Part shown: positions 55,099 to 63,755 of the stretch, in pieces
How positions within the stretch are numbered: position 1 is the first letter of the stretch
How the letters are laid out: every line of letters begins with the position of its first letter
Assembly: GCA_949927585.1 (NCBI GenBank)
Contig: CATLFA010000001.1
Coordinates: forward strand, 81,795 to 145,794
Reading direction: 5' to 3'
From: an uncultured Clostridiaceae bacterium
GTDB lineage: Bacteria > Bacillota > Clostridia > TANB77 > CAG-508
Length of the DNA stretch: 64,000 nt
Program-made: the position numbers and the translations under genes
The notes under the pieces: generated by a model
The model's database searches: none
The model's input: only the letters and a program-made list of their open reading frames with translations
What the model was told of the DNA's origin: nothing

Positions 55099-56397
55099 AT
55101 GGAACAACTTAGCATTAAAGATTACTTACAATTAAATATTGATAAAACTACAAAAAAATCAAAACCAACAGAATATACATTTTCACTAATATTTGATAAC
55201 GGAAGTGACTTTATAATTCAACGAGATACTTCTCGTGGAATTAAAAGGCAATTATGTTTTATCGCAAGCGATAACCTATTATTTATTAGAGACCCCAAAA
55301 GTAAAAAAGATTCTCCTATTACATCAAAAACACAAATAGAAAACTTTTTACAAAACGATTCATCACTACAACAAATTGGAGAGTTTAAAAACAAATATTT
55401 TCAATGTAGTTATATAGATAACTTTTCATATCGACTATTAAATCTACACTCAAAGATATATGAAACTTTTAGACAACTGGTAAAATATGGAATTAACCCT
55501 GATGAATATATTAGCACCAGTAACTACAATAAAAATAGAGAATTAGACCAGCTTAACAACTTAGATTTTAATAAATTATCAAAAATAATAAAAATTTGTC
55601 AGGATGACAAAGTTTTGTTGGATAGAAAAGATAAGGAATATAACAAACAATTAAATACTGACTTTGTAACTTTTTTATATTCTATATATGATAAATATTC
55701 TATTGACTATGTAAGATTATTTCTTGATATATATAACAACTCTGATTCTCGAGTTGAACCATATATTAATGACTATGTAGAAGATGACTTAAAGGTATAT
55801 TATGTGTGGAGAAGATTCAATAATCTTTTAGAAAACTACAACTTAGACTTTAGAAGATTTTGTACATATTTATTCCAAGATTTATATAGTCAAGGAATAC
55901 CAGAGATAGATAACAGGATTTTAGAGCTTTATGACGATACATTAAGTATGCAAGTAAATATTTACGGTAAGGTTAAAGAAAAATATCCAGAGCACCTTAA
56001 AGAATTTCACGATAGAGCTTGTCTGATATTTAACTTAAATGAAGAATATTTTAAAGAACAAAGAATCCTACAGTTAAAAGAACATAACAAAAACTTAGAG
56101 TTTTCTGATAAAGAATATACAATAATATGTGCTAAAACATCTCAAGATTTAATTGAAGAAGGTATTAATCTTCATCATTGTGTAGGAAGTTATGTAAATA
56201 AAGTTAATCGTGGAGATTGCTCTATATTCTTTCTAAGAAGAGCTGAAGAACCAGATACCTCATTAATTACCATCGAAGTTATAGATGATGAAATACTTCA
56301 AGTTCGAGGTCTATGTGAAAGACTTATGGATGATGAAGAGAGAAACTTCTTTAATAAATGGTTAAAAGAGAAAAAGTTAAAATTAATAAGTGAATAA
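55099..56397 (+). CDS. PcfJ-like protein
   Basis: 432 aa. The C-terminal third carries the PcfJ signature: TSQDLIEEGINLHHCVGSYVNKVNRGDCSIFFLRR...DEILQVRGLCERLMDDE. This family is common in phages and conjugative elements of Bacillota and is of unknown biochemical role. The N-terminal region (SLIFDNGSDFIIQRDTSRGIKRQLCFIA) is variable. AAAGGAG 9 nt before ATG 55099. Confidence 0.8.
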   Translation: MEQLSIKDYLQLNIDKTTKKSKPTEYTFSLIFDNGSDFIIQRDTSRGIKRQLCFIASDNLLFIRDPKSKKDSPITSKTQIENFLQNDSSLQQIGEFKNKYFQCSYIDNFSYRLLNLHSKIYETFRQLVKYGINPDEYISTSNYNKNRELDQLNNLDFNKLSKIIKICQDDKVLLDRKDKEYNKQLNTDFVTFLYSIYDKYSIDYVRLFLDIYNNSDSRVEPYINDYVEDDLKVYYVWRRFNNLLENYNLDFRRFCTYLFQDLYSQGIPEIDNRILELYDDTLSMQVNIYGKVKEKYPEHLKEFHDRACLIFNLNEEYFKEQRILQLKEHNKNLEFSDKEYTIICAKTSQDLIEEGINLHHCVGSYVNKVNRGDCSIFFLRRAEEPDTSLITIEVIDDEILQVRGLCERLMDDEERNFFNKWLKEKKLKLISE

Positions 56398-56409
56398 GGA
56401 GAAAGTATT

Positions 56410-56670
56410 ATGAATGAAGATAAGATTTTAAACCAATTGGAAAAAATTGGAAGTTTTAAGAATACTACATTAGCCTTTAATGAAAGCAAAAATATATATG
56501 ATGTATATGCTAGAATTAAGGGAGACGAAGAACACACAAAGGATGTACTTAATAATATAGAAGGTTTAGATTACACATATTGTGACTTTGGAATATTTGA
56601 ATTTTGGTTTACACCAGAGGATTCTAAAGAAGTTATTAAAAAATTAAAGGAGGAATTTAGCAATGAGTAA
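56410..56670 (+). CDS. Hypothetical small acidic protein
   Basis: 86 aa, AAGGAGA before ATG 56410. Alternating helix-strand pattern (LNQLEKIGSFKNTTLAFNESKNIYDVYARIKGDEEH). Its end overlaps the start of the following fibre gene. No family recognised. Confidence 0.5.
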   Translation: MNEDKILNQLEKIGSFKNTTLAFNESKNIYDVYARIKGDEEHTKDVLNNIEGLDYTYCDFGIFEFWFTPEDSKEVIKKLKEEFSNE

Positions 56671-57616
56671 TTTAAAAGATACTAAAATAGATGGGAAATT
56701 ATCAGTTACTGATGACGTAACGGTTCAAAAAGATATTAATATTGGGGGGGGTCTCTTATCAGACCATTTACCAAATAAACTCAATATAACTAATCAAGTA
56801 TATGCACAAAATATGATATATAAACCTTTTCAAAAATCTTTAGGTCAATATAAAGAAAAAGATATTGCTATAAAAATTGGAAATGTTACTATTAATTTAC
56901 ACACAATGATTACAATACGAGGACACATCCAATTATATAACTCATCTTTTGGATTTGAAGTATTTGTATATTTATATCCACAAAATCCTAATAATATTAA
57001 TATTTTATATAGTCCATATTGTTTTATCACAAATAAGAGTATAATTAGAGAAGTATATTTTGCATTAGATTCTAATAATCAATTATGGTTAATTTTTAAA
57101 AGTGCATCAGATATTAGAAGTATAAAAAATAACTATATAAATATTTTTATAGATGAATTATTTTTAGGATACCAAGATACAGACGATACAAAATTTTTAT
57201 CTGGATGGGATGCAAAAATGGTTGTAGATATGTCAGAATTTACATATATTCAACAATGTAAAGATTCATCTTTACCAAATTGGATTGACTTAAATTTATT
57301 AAATGGTTGGGAAAACTATAATAGTAATAATACTTATGATTCCTTACAATGTTGTTTAAAAGATGGAATTGTATATTGTAGAGGATTAATCAAACACCTT
57401 GAACTTGTTACAGAGGGTAAACATCTTATATGTTTACTTCCAGAAGGATATAGACCTATAAGGAATTGTATATTTTCTGTTAGAGCTGGAAATAAAACAT
57501 CTAATATTACATTAGATATTAGCCCATCAGGCTATATAGGTATTAGATATAGTGAGGTTGTAAATTCAAGTGTTTCTTGGGTATCATTAAATCAAGTAAC
57601 ATTTGCAATTAATTAA
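56663..57616 (+). CDS. Phase-variable tail fibre, ON at G8
   Basis: 317 aa. MSNLKDTKIDGKLSVTDDVTVQKDINI is followed by G8 (56744-56751) read in frame as GGG, then LLSDHLPNKLNITNQVYAQN and a beta-rich head. With eight G the gene is open end to end; with seven or nine it would truncate. The N-terminal family is shared with the late fibre at 24687. It overlaps the preceding gene by 8 nt, so it belongs to the early operon by position although its product is a tail fibre. Confidence 0.8.
   Translation: MSNLKDTKIDGKLSVTDDVTVQKDINIGGGLLSDHLPNKLNITNQVYAQNMIYKPFQKSLGQYKEKDIAIKIGNVTINLHTMITIRGHIQLYNSSFGFEVFVYLYPQNPNNINILYSPYCFITNKSIIREVYFALDSNNQLWLIFKSASDIRSIKNNYINIFIDELFLGYQDTDDTKFLSGWDAKMVVDMSEFTYIQQCKDSSLPNWIDLNLLNGWENYNSNNTYDSLQCCLKDGIVYCRGLIKHLELVTEGKHLICLLPEGYRPIRNCIFSVRAGNKTSNITLDISPSGYIGIRYSEVVNSSVSWVSLNQVTFAIN
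56744..56751 (+). repeat. G8 homopolymer i, ON
   Basis: Eight G followed by GGTCT-CTTATC-AGACC. Reads in frame (I-GGG-L). Confidence 0.9.
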
Positions 57617-57640
57617 AATTTAAAAAGGAGGAATTTTAAA

Positions 57641-58265
57641 ATGGCACAATTAAAAACAAGTAAAGTAATTGGAGATTTTTATGTTACAGGAAACACTAAT
57701 ATTGGTGGCAATGTAAATGTAGATGGAGATGTTATTATTCAGGGGGGGGGTCTCTAAGAGACTAACCGATTTAGAGAATAACTTTAAATATCAATCTGTT
57801 TATGGAACTGATATGTTTGGAAGAGTGGCAACTGAAGTAGCTAGATATTCTGCTGGAGCTACAATTGGATGGACTAAATTATTATCAGGTACAAAAGGAA
57901 CAAAACATTGGGATAGTTTATTCTTTTCTATTGTGCTCCTTGATACAGAACACAATAGAATAATGTATAGAATAACTTTTGCTGGTGCAAACGCAAATAA
58001 TGTTGGTTTTCTTGAAAGTGGAGTTTTTACAGTACATTCTTTAAATTCAACAACAATAAGAGATAATTTTCCAGCAAGTGGTTTAAAATTAATCTGTACA
58101 AATACTGGTTGGGAATTATGGGTAAAACCAAGCTCTACTTATATATGGCTATCTGTTATTACAGAATTTTGTACTGATGGTACTCGTGTTATACATACAG
58201 GGAAACCAACGCCACAAACAAATCCACCTACTGGATTGAAAGAATATACTGCTGTTGCAATCTAA
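57641..58265 (+). CDS. Phase-variable tail fibre, OFF at G9
   Basis: MAQLKTSKVIGDFYVTGNTNIGGNVNVDGDVIIQ is followed by G9 (57742-57750). As sequenced it reads GGGL and stops at 57757 after 38 aa. With eight or eleven G it continues as VSKRLTDLENNFKYQSVYGTDMFGRVATEVARYSAG, ending PTGLKEYTAVAI, about 207 aa of fibre head. The ORF track lists only 57723-58265 with an impossible start inside the tract. AAGGAGG precedes ATG 57641. Confidence 0.75.
57742..57750 (+). repeat. G9 homopolymer j, OFF
   Basis: Nine G followed by the hairpin GTCTC-TAA-GAGAC. One fewer or two more G would open the frame. Confidence 0.9.
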
Positions 58266-58279
58266 AAGGAGGTAATATA

Positions 58280-58459
58280 ATGGCAGAATTTTGTTTAAAA
58301 TGTTTTAATGAATGTTTACATAGTGGAGAGAATCTTACTGAAGAAGATGTTATTATGCAATGGGATATGTGTGAAAGATGTGGTCGTAATTTACCTTGTG
58401 TTATTCAAATTAAAACACAAGAACAAAAAGAGTTTGAAAGGATGAATTTGGATGATTAA
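58280..58459 (+). CDS. Small zinc-ribbon protein A
   Basis: 59 aa, below the ORF-track threshold. AAAGGAGG before ATG 58280. Two CxxC pairs (FCLKCFNECL, DMCERCGRNL). Overlaps the next gene by 8 nt. Function unknown. Confidence 0.6.
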   Translation: MAEFCLKCFNECLHSGENLTEEDVIMQWDMCERCGRNLPCVIQIKTQEQKEFERMNLDD

Positions 58460-58667
58460 AGAAGAAGAATTCGATATAGTAGGATATATCAAGAAAACTT
58501 GTGTATGTGATAAATGCTTTTGTGAAATGTTACCAACAAATATAATGCTAACGTGTAATCCACCATTACAAGGTATGAAGTGTCCAAAATGTGGGAAAGA
58601 AGAATATATTGAAGAAAGTAAATTAAAAAGTCAAGTTAAAATATTAAAAAAGAAGGAGAAAGAATAA
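58452..58667 (+). CDS. Small zinc-ribbon protein B
   Basis: 71 aa, ATG 58452 overlapping gene A's stop. KKTCVCDKCFCEML and MKCPKCGKEEYI give a second zinc ribbon. Basic C-terminus. The pair of zinc-ribbon genes lies directly behind the phase-variable fibre genes; function unknown. Confidence 0.6.
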   Translation: MIKEEEFDIVGYIKKTCVCDKCFCEMLPTNIMLTCNPPLQGMKCPKCGKEEYIEESKLKSQVKILKKKEKE

Positions 58668-59053
58668 TGGAAATTCAAGAAGCTAAAAATAATGTACAAT
58701 TATCTATAAACTGTTTTAAAGAAATGGGTGGAGATATTGGTACAATTAGTGATGGATATCATACATTTAATGAATTATATCATCATAGAGCTATTTTATT
58801 TTCAATGATTTGTAATCAAAATAAAGACAAAGCTTGGAAAAGTTTATTACATAACAATCCTAATGATGAAATGTATGATGGGATGTTTATTGTTGGAATA
58901 GATACTCCATTTGGTCAAGTAACTTATCATTATGATATAGAACCATATTGGGAAATGTTTAATGTTAAAGAATTAGAAAGAGCTCCTGAATGGGATGGTC
59001 ATACTCCACAACAAGCAATAGAACGACTACAAAAATGGTCAAGTAAAATATAA
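58667..59053 (+). CDS. WDGHTP-family phage protein
   Basis: 128 aa, AAGGAGA before ATG 58667. MYDGMFIVGIDTPFGQVTYHYDIEPYWEMFNVKELERAPEWDGHTPQQAIERL is a widespread phage-protein pattern (FNELYxHR...WDGHTP). The function of the family is unknown. Last gene before the promoter at 59074. Confidence 0.75.
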   Translation: MEIQEAKNNVQLSINCFKEMGGDIGTISDGYHTFNELYHHRAILFSMICNQNKDKAWKSLLHNNPNDEMYDGMFIVGIDTPFGQVTYHYDIEPYWEMFNVKELERAPEWDGHTPQQAIERLQKWSSKI

Positions 59054-59073
59054 TATAAAATATCTAAAAGCCC

Positions 59074-59102
59074 TTGACATTTATTACATCTTATGATACA
59101 AT
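59074..59102 (+). promoter_or_regulatory. Sigma-A-like promoter
   Basis: TTGACA (59074-59079), 17-nt spacer, TACAAT (59097-59102). One mismatch; starts the second early unit. Confidence 0.75.
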
Positions 59103-59120
59103 ATAATAAAGGAAAAAAAT

Positions 59121-59240
59121 ATGGAATTTTTGTTATTTATTATATTATGTTTTATAATGTTTATGATTTTCGTAACAGGTCATTATTTATTATTTATCAT
59201 AATATGTATATTAATTGGAATATGGGCTTTTAGTAGTTAA
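59121..59240 (+). CDS. Small hydrophobic membrane protein
   Basis: 39 aa, below the ORF-track threshold. Almost wholly hydrophobic (LLFIILCFIMFMIFVTG). AAAGGAA precedes ATG 59121. Could be a small holin/antiholin-like or regulatory membrane peptide. Confidence limited by size. Confidence 0.5.
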   Translation: MEFLLFIILCFIMFMIFVTGHYLLFIIICILIGIWAFSS

Positions 59241-59283
59241 TTTTAATAAAAAATTGACAAGTATTTGTCAGAAAGGGATAAAA

Positions 59284-59619
59284 ATGGAATGGTTTAAAGA
59301 TAGTTTTTTAATGTTAATTTTTGTAGTAATATTTATAATCATACTTGGATTAATATTTAATTCACTTGAAGAAGGTTTCGTTTACGAAAATATTACTGCC
59401 AATATAGATTATAAGTTTCAGAAAAAAAATGACTCTTATATTGTATATTCTACTATAAAAGACGGTAAAAAGAATGTTGATATAGCAAGAATAGATGCTC
59501 AAGATTATGATAACTTAGAAATAGGTCAGTCATATAACTTATACATCAAATCATCTAATAATTGGAATCAAATTAAAAAGAAAATTGACAAAATTAAGGA
59601 GGAAACTAAAAATGATTAG
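59284..59619 (+). CDS. Membrane-anchored protein
   Basis: 111 aa from ATG 59284 (AAAGGGA upstream); the track start at 59215 is an extension. N-terminal membrane segment FLMLIFVVIFIIILGLIF, then a polar beta-rich domain (ENITANIDYKFQKKNDSYIVYSTIKDG). Overlaps the deformylase start by 9 nt. Function unknown. Confidence 0.5.
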   Translation: MEWFKDSFLMLIFVVIFIIILGLIFNSLEEGFVYENITANIDYKFQKKNDSYIVYSTIKDGKKNVDIARIDAQDYDNLEIGQSYNLYIKSSNNWNQIKKKIDKIKEETKND

Positions 59620-60058
59620 AAAAATTTTAACTTATCCAGAAGATAAGGAAATATTAACACAAAAAAGTTGTGAAGTACTTGCAAAAGATGTGCAAGACCT
59701 TATTCAAGATATGAAAGATACTTTACATAGTACAGAACACGGAGTAGGAATATCTGCTGTACAAATTGGTGAATTAAAAAGAGTTTGTGTTATTCATTAT
59801 AATGGAAAAGATATAACTTTAATCAACCCAGTAATTACTAGAAAAAGAGGAGAACAAGATTCTAAAGAGGGGTGTTTAAGTGTACCTGAAAAATATGGAA
59901 CTTTTAAACGACCACAAAAAGTTTGGTGTAGTTATACTGATGAAGATGGAAACTTTAAAGAAATAGAAGGTGGAGGATTTATTGCTAGAGTAATTAGTCA
60001 CGAAGTAGACCATCTTGATGGTTGGTGTGAGGTTTTCAGTTTAGCTAAGGAGGAGTAA
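59611..60058 (+). CDS. def: Peptide deformylase
   Basis: 149 aa, AAGGAGGAA before ATG 59611. The three deformylase motifs are intact: GVGISAVQIG (motif I), EGCLSVP (motif II, metal-binding Cys) and HEVDHLDG (motif III, HExxH). It removes the formyl group from nascent N-termini. Phage-encoded copies are known from large phages. The C-terminus is short, like other phage types. In-frame HG (EHGVGI) is CAC-GGA, so no CGG is used. Confidence 0.92.
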
Positions 60059-60060
60059 TT

Positions 60061-60357
60061 ATGGTTGAGTTTAAAACAAATGGATTGACTGTTAAAGTAA
60101 CTCCTGAAAATATTGCAATAATTGACTCTTACAGAATTAAAAGTAAGAAACAAATGAAAGTAATTATTAAGGATATACTTGAGAAAGCACCAATATATAA
60201 AGGAAAACGAAGTATTAGGTCTTTAGTTAGAGAATGGAGAAGCCATAATATATTCTATAATAGAGGTTGGTTTGTAAAACATACCAAAGACTGCGATTTA
60301 GAAGCTAAAGAAGCGTTATATAGAAGAGCTGTATATTTCTTTTTAGGGAGGTTTTAA
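60061..60357 (+). CDS. Hypothetical basic protein
   Basis: 98 aa, AGGAGTAAT before ATG 60061. Basic and helical, with IRSLVREWRSHNIFYNRGWFVKHTKDCD. The W-R-S-H-N pattern recurs in siphophage early proteins of unknown function. Adjacent to the deformylase with a 2-nt gap. Confidence 0.5.
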   Translation: MVEFKTNGLTVKVTPENIAIIDSYRIKSKKQMKVIIKDILEKAPIYKGKRSIRSLVREWRSHNIFYNRGWFVKHTKDCDLEAKEALYRRAVYFFLGRF

Positions 60358-60359
60358 TT

Positions 60360-60929
60360 ATGTTAATTATTATTTTATTAATAATATGTTTGATAGTAAG
60401 TGCAATATATACTAAAACAAATGCTGGTAGTGGATGTACTAAAATGTATTATGTTAAATATTATTTAGTAACCTTCTTTGCACTATGTGTTGCTGGAATA
60501 ATAATATATGCTCTTGTATTAGCCATTGCTAGTTGTTGTGGTACAGTTGATAATCAATATATTGAAGAAGATTATAAGATTTATGGTCTTCAGTTTGATA
60601 AGCAACTTGAATCTTATTCTAAAGGAACTTTTATATTAGGTTGTGGTGGATTTAGTAGCGGTTCAAAAACAACTAATACTTATTACTTCTTTTCAGATTC
60701 AGAATATGGTAAAAAATTAGAGACATTAAACAATAATGGATTAGATGTTTATATAAAAGAAACTGATAATGAAGAACCTAATTTAAAAACAATATACAAT
60801 CATAATAAATTAAATGACTTCTGGCAATGGTTTTTATGGATAAGAGTAGATGTTAAAACAGAAAAAGGAAAAATACTTACTGTGCCAACAGATACTATTA
60901 AAATAGATTATAATGTAGAGGTGAAATAA
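60360..60929 (+). CDS. Hypothetical membrane protein
   Basis: 189 aa, GGGAGG before ATG 60360. Two N-terminal membrane helices (residues about 1-16 and 34-56) and a soluble C-terminal domain with FDKQLESYSKGTFILGCGGFSSGSKTTNTYY. No family recognised. Confidence 0.5.
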   Translation: MLIIILLIICLIVSAIYTKTNAGSGCTKMYYVKYYLVTFFALCVAGIIIYALVLAIASCCGTVDNQYIEEDYKIYGLQFDKQLESYSKGTFILGCGGFSSGSKTTNTYYFFSDSEYGKKLETLNNNGLDVYIKETDNEEPNLKTIYNHNKLNDFWQWFLWIRVDVKTEKGKILTVPTDTIKIDYNVEVK

Positions 60930-60930
60930 A

Positions 60931-61575
60931 ATGGCAGATAAGATTAGGGAATTAACCGAAAAGGTCGCTAAAGAATTAGAAGGATATTTAGAAGATTATG
61001 GAGTTCGTGACTTAGAAGTTTGTATTGTTGAAGATAATTTTGTAGTTAAAGAAAAAGAAGACCATTGGTCTAGTTATTTCTATTGCAAAGTAAATAGAAG
61101 TTCTTATGAAGTAGAAGCTTTAGAAATGAAAAAGAAAGAATCGTTACAAAGAATTAATGATTGTGCTCAGTTGGTTGTAAACACTTTATCTGTTCACGCT
61201 AAAGAATTTGATAATATATTTGGTGTAAAGTTGGAAACTATTGACGATTTTAAGTATAGTGTGGTACAATTATTAGATAGTGGTATTGATAAAAGATATT
61301 GTATTGGTAAAGTTGTTAAAAGACAAAATAGTTGGAGTAATAACGAAACTTTTGATGAATATGGTATTTTATTTAATCCTGCTTGTTTCTTTAGTATAGA
61401 ATTTGACGATGAAGCTAAAAAGAATGAAGAAAAATCACATATGAAGTTTTATTGTGAATGGGACAGAGATACTATTGACCCAGAAAAGATGGGTAAGTTC
61501 TTATGTGATATTGTTGATGTTAATAAAGATTATATATTAAGATGTATTGAAGAAGGAAAAAGAAAGGAAGATTAG
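60931..61575 (+). CDS. Hypothetical acidic protein
   Basis: 214 aa, GAGGTG before ATG 60931. Acidic alpha/beta protein (DHWSSYFYCKVNRSSYEVEALEMKKKESLQRINDC). The following gene starts within a few bases of its stop. Function unknown. Confidence 0.5.
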   Translation: MADKIRELTEKVAKELEGYLEDYGVRDLEVCIVEDNFVVKEKEDHWSSYFYCKVNRSSYEVEALEMKKKESLQRINDCAQLVVNTLSVHAKEFDNIFGVKLETIDDFKYSVVQLLDSGIDKRYCIGKVVKRQNSWSNNETFDEYGILFNPACFFSIEFDDEAKKNEEKSHMKFYCEWDRDTIDPEKMGKFLCDIVDVNKDYILRCIEEGKRKED

Positions 61576-61576
61576 T

Positions 61577-62239
61577 TTGAAAGATTATGAAGTAGCTTAT
61601 AAGTTAAGCTCTATAATGGAAAGTATAAATGGTAGTGCAATATATGACAATGGTGAGGAAAGAGCCTATATTACTATTCCTGTTAATAGAATTTTAAGTT
61701 TAGAAATGTATGGTATTAAGAATCCACAAGATGTTTTGTTTGATATGTGCAAAGCTAACGATTTTATAATTTTTATAGATGATGATAATAAACTAAAACC
61801 TTTAATTGTAATTGGTTGTGATAGATTTATTTACTATAAAAAGATTGTTAAGCTACTTTATGATTTTTGTAAATATGTCACTTCTCAGACAGACAAAATA
61901 ACTATAAAGTTACAAGATGAGAATGAAATAGCTATTGAATTACCTTTATTATGTTTGCTTAGATGCGTTCAAAATGACAGCTCTAAAGAAATTCATTTAA
62001 TATTAGATATAGTAGAAAACTTAATAAGTGATGAATTTGGAAGTGATTCTTATGAAAGTGTTGGTATAGATGGTAAGGAAACTCCATTTACTCATATTGG
62101 GAAGTATCATCTTACTATTGACTTTATAGATAGAGATGAAATATTTAAGGATATTAATGATATTCAAACTTTATCTAATATAATACATAATGCTTCTTTA
62201 AAGGCTTTAGATGTAATTTTTAAAGATTATATTAATTAA
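61577..62239 (+). CDS. Hypothetical acidic protein
   Basis: 220 aa from TTG 61577 (AAAGGAAG upstream; the track start at 61547 is an extension inside the previous gene). Mixed alpha/beta with a hydrophobic strand DFIIFIDDDNKLKPLIVIGCDRFIYY. Function unknown. It continues the early operon with 12-nt spacing. Confidence 0.5.
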   Translation: MKDYEVAYKLSSIMESINGSAIYDNGEERAYITIPVNRILSLEMYGIKNPQDVLFDMCKANDFIIFIDDDNKLKPLIVIGCDRFIYYKKIVKLLYDFCKYVTSQTDKITIKLQDENEIAIELPLLCLLRCVQNDSSKEIHLILDIVENLISDEFGSDSYESVGIDGKETPFTHIGKYHLTIDFIDRDEIFKDINDIQTLSNIIHNASLKALDVIFKDYIN

Positions 62240-62251
62240 GGAGATGATATT

Positions 62252-62560
62252 TTGGAAGAGAATAAGAATATATATAAGGAAATTAAAAATGTTATACATA
62301 ATGATTTAGGAATCACTAAGGAGTATGTTGATAATGTTATTAAAGAAACTGTTAAAAACGAAATTAGTAAGTTAATGAATGATGATTGCTTTATTCGTGG
62401 TTTGGTTGAAAAAGAGGTTATGTATGGATTAAGAAGAAAAGATGAAAGTGCTTGGCATACAATCCACGATGCATCAAACTTTATTAAAGAAGAAATAAAT
62501 AGTACTATACTTCAAATGGTTAAAGATAAATTAGAAATAAGATTAAAAGGAGATGACTAA
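62252..62560 (+). CDS. Hypothetical charged helical protein
   Basis: 102 aa from TTG 62252 (AAGGAG upstream). Fully helical and charged (NKNIYKEIKNVIHNDLGITKEYVDNVIKE, NFIKEEINSTILQMVKDKLEIRL). Overlaps the next gene. Function unknown. Confidence 0.5.
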   Translation: MEENKNIYKEIKNVIHNDLGITKEYVDNVIKETVKNEISKLMNDDCFIRGLVEKEVMYGLRRKDESAWHTIHDASNFIKEEINSTILQMVKDKLEIRLKGDD

Positions 62561-62561
62561 T

Positions 62562-62799
62562 GTGGACTTAGAGAATATAATTTGTATAATTGCAATTATT
62601 ATTGTTGTCATTACACTTATTTTTACTATTAATTATAAACATAATCTTATATATGAATGTGTTGATACGTTTGGTAATACAGTATATTGCGTTTATGCAG
62701 AACAGCGTAGACGGTGGAATGTTTGGTTGGACAGAAGATGGTACAAGAATTCAAATAACACAATATAAACCTGTTGTGAAAGGAGAAAGTGATGATTAA
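62562..62799 (+). CDS. Small membrane protein, +1 shift at CGG
   Basis: 78 aa from GTG 62562 (AAAGGAG 9 nt upstream). The track ORF ends RRRWNVWLDRRWYKNSNNTI, but at AGA-CGG-T (C at 62712) the +1 frame gives GGMFGWTEDGTRIQITQYKPVVKGESDD and a stop adjacent to the next start. N-terminal membrane helix ICIIAIIIVVITLIFTI. With 53070 this is the second non-late example of the CGG rule. Confidence 0.65.
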
Positions 62800-63256
62800 A
62801 GAAAAATTAATGGAAGATTTAAAAGCGTCAATGTTCGCTTCGCTCAACAACGAACAAAGTTCTTATGAAAAGGAAAAGGCTAATATCGCTAAGAATACTA
62901 TTCAAATGATTAGAGCTAAAATATTACAAACCGAAAAAGATAAAGGTATTGAATTAGATGATAATGGGATTACTGATATTATTGTTAAGGAAGTAAAGGA
63001 TAGAAAAGTTGCTCGTGAAGAATTTGTTAAAGGTTTTAGACAAGACTTAATAGACCAGACAGATTATGAAATAGTTGTATTGGAAAGATATTTACCTAAA
63101 CAACTAACTCCTCAAGAAATTGCAGACATAGTTGTAGGACTGTATAATGAATTAGAGGATAAGAGTGTGGGGTCAATAATGAAGGCTGCAAAGGCTAAAA
63201 TAGGGGCGGGTAGTGATGGTAAAACTATTGCCGCTATTGTTAAGGAGATAATTTAA
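62792..63256 (+). CDS. YqeY-like (GatB/YqeY domain) protein
   Basis: 154 aa from ATG 62792 (AAAGGAG 6 nt upstream; GTG 62789 overlaps). Matches the YqeY/GatB C-terminal domain layout: a helical N-terminal half and QLTPQEIADIVVGLYNELEDKSVGSIMKAAKAKIGAGSDGKTIAAIVKEII. The domain binds tRNA in GatB. A phage copy beside a deformylase suggests manipulation of host translation, but this is inference. Stop overlaps the leader ORF start (TAATG). Confidence 0.75.
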   Translation: MIKEKLMEDLKASMFASLNNEQSSYEKEKANIAKNTIQMIRAKILQTEKDKGIELDDNGITDIIVKEVKDRKVAREEFVKGFRQDLIDQTDYEIVVLERYLPKQLTPQEIADIVVGLYNELEDKSVGSIMKAAKAKIGAGSDGKTIAAIVKEII

Positions 63257-63348
63257 TGTATTTATATAGATTTATGGTCACGATGTTCCTCAACATCAAA
63301 AAAATAATTTTAAAAGGAGTTTTAAAATGTATTTATATAGATTTATGA
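63256..63348 (+). other. Duplicated leader ORF
   Basis: A 30-codon ORF (MYLYRFMVTMFLNIKK...) begins with the same 21 nt as the next gene (ATGTATTTATATAGATTTATG at 63256 and 63327) and contains the hairpin GATGTT-CCTC-AACATC. A small tandem duplication or 5' leader. Confidence 0.55.
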
Positions 63349-63755
63349 GTATTGATGAATTTAATAAATTTATAAATGGTGAAACACTAATCAATAATGA
63401 AGAACATACTGGTTTTACAAATAGTGTAGGTTTTTGTTTTGGTAAGTGCGATGGGGATAATTTAGAAGATATTAAATATGACCCTAAATTCGATTGGCAA
63501 TACTTAGAAGGTGCTATTGAAGACCCAGATATATGTTGTATATTTGAAGTTGATGAAAAGTTTGTTAATAAGGGTTGGGGTAGATATGCTGACCCTTATG
63601 GAAGCTTTTGGGATTCAATTCGAGTTGACGAATATAGCACTACAATGTATAATAATAAGAACTTTAAGTTAATAGCATATTGTACTAACTTTTTAAAGTT
63701 TGATTTATTTGATAATGATGAAGCAGATTGGGAGTGGATAGAATGGATGAAGTAA
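63327..63755 (+). CDS. Hypothetical phage protein
   Basis: 142 aa, AAAGGAG before ATG 63327. MYLYRFMSIDEFNKFINGETLINNEEHTGFTNSVGFCFGK with a later FEVDEKFVNKGWGRYADPYGS: the fold outline resembles ADP-ribosyltransferase-like phage proteins, but no catalytic triad is convincing. Its start is duplicated upstream. It ends overlapping the next gene. Confidence 0.5.
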   Translation: MYLYRFMSIDEFNKFINGETLINNEEHTGFTNSVGFCFGKCDGDNLEDIKYDPKFDWQYLEGAIEDPDICCIFEVDEKFVNKGWGRYADPYGSFWDSIRVDEYSTTMYNNKNFKLIAYCTNFLKFDLFDNDEADWEWIEWMK

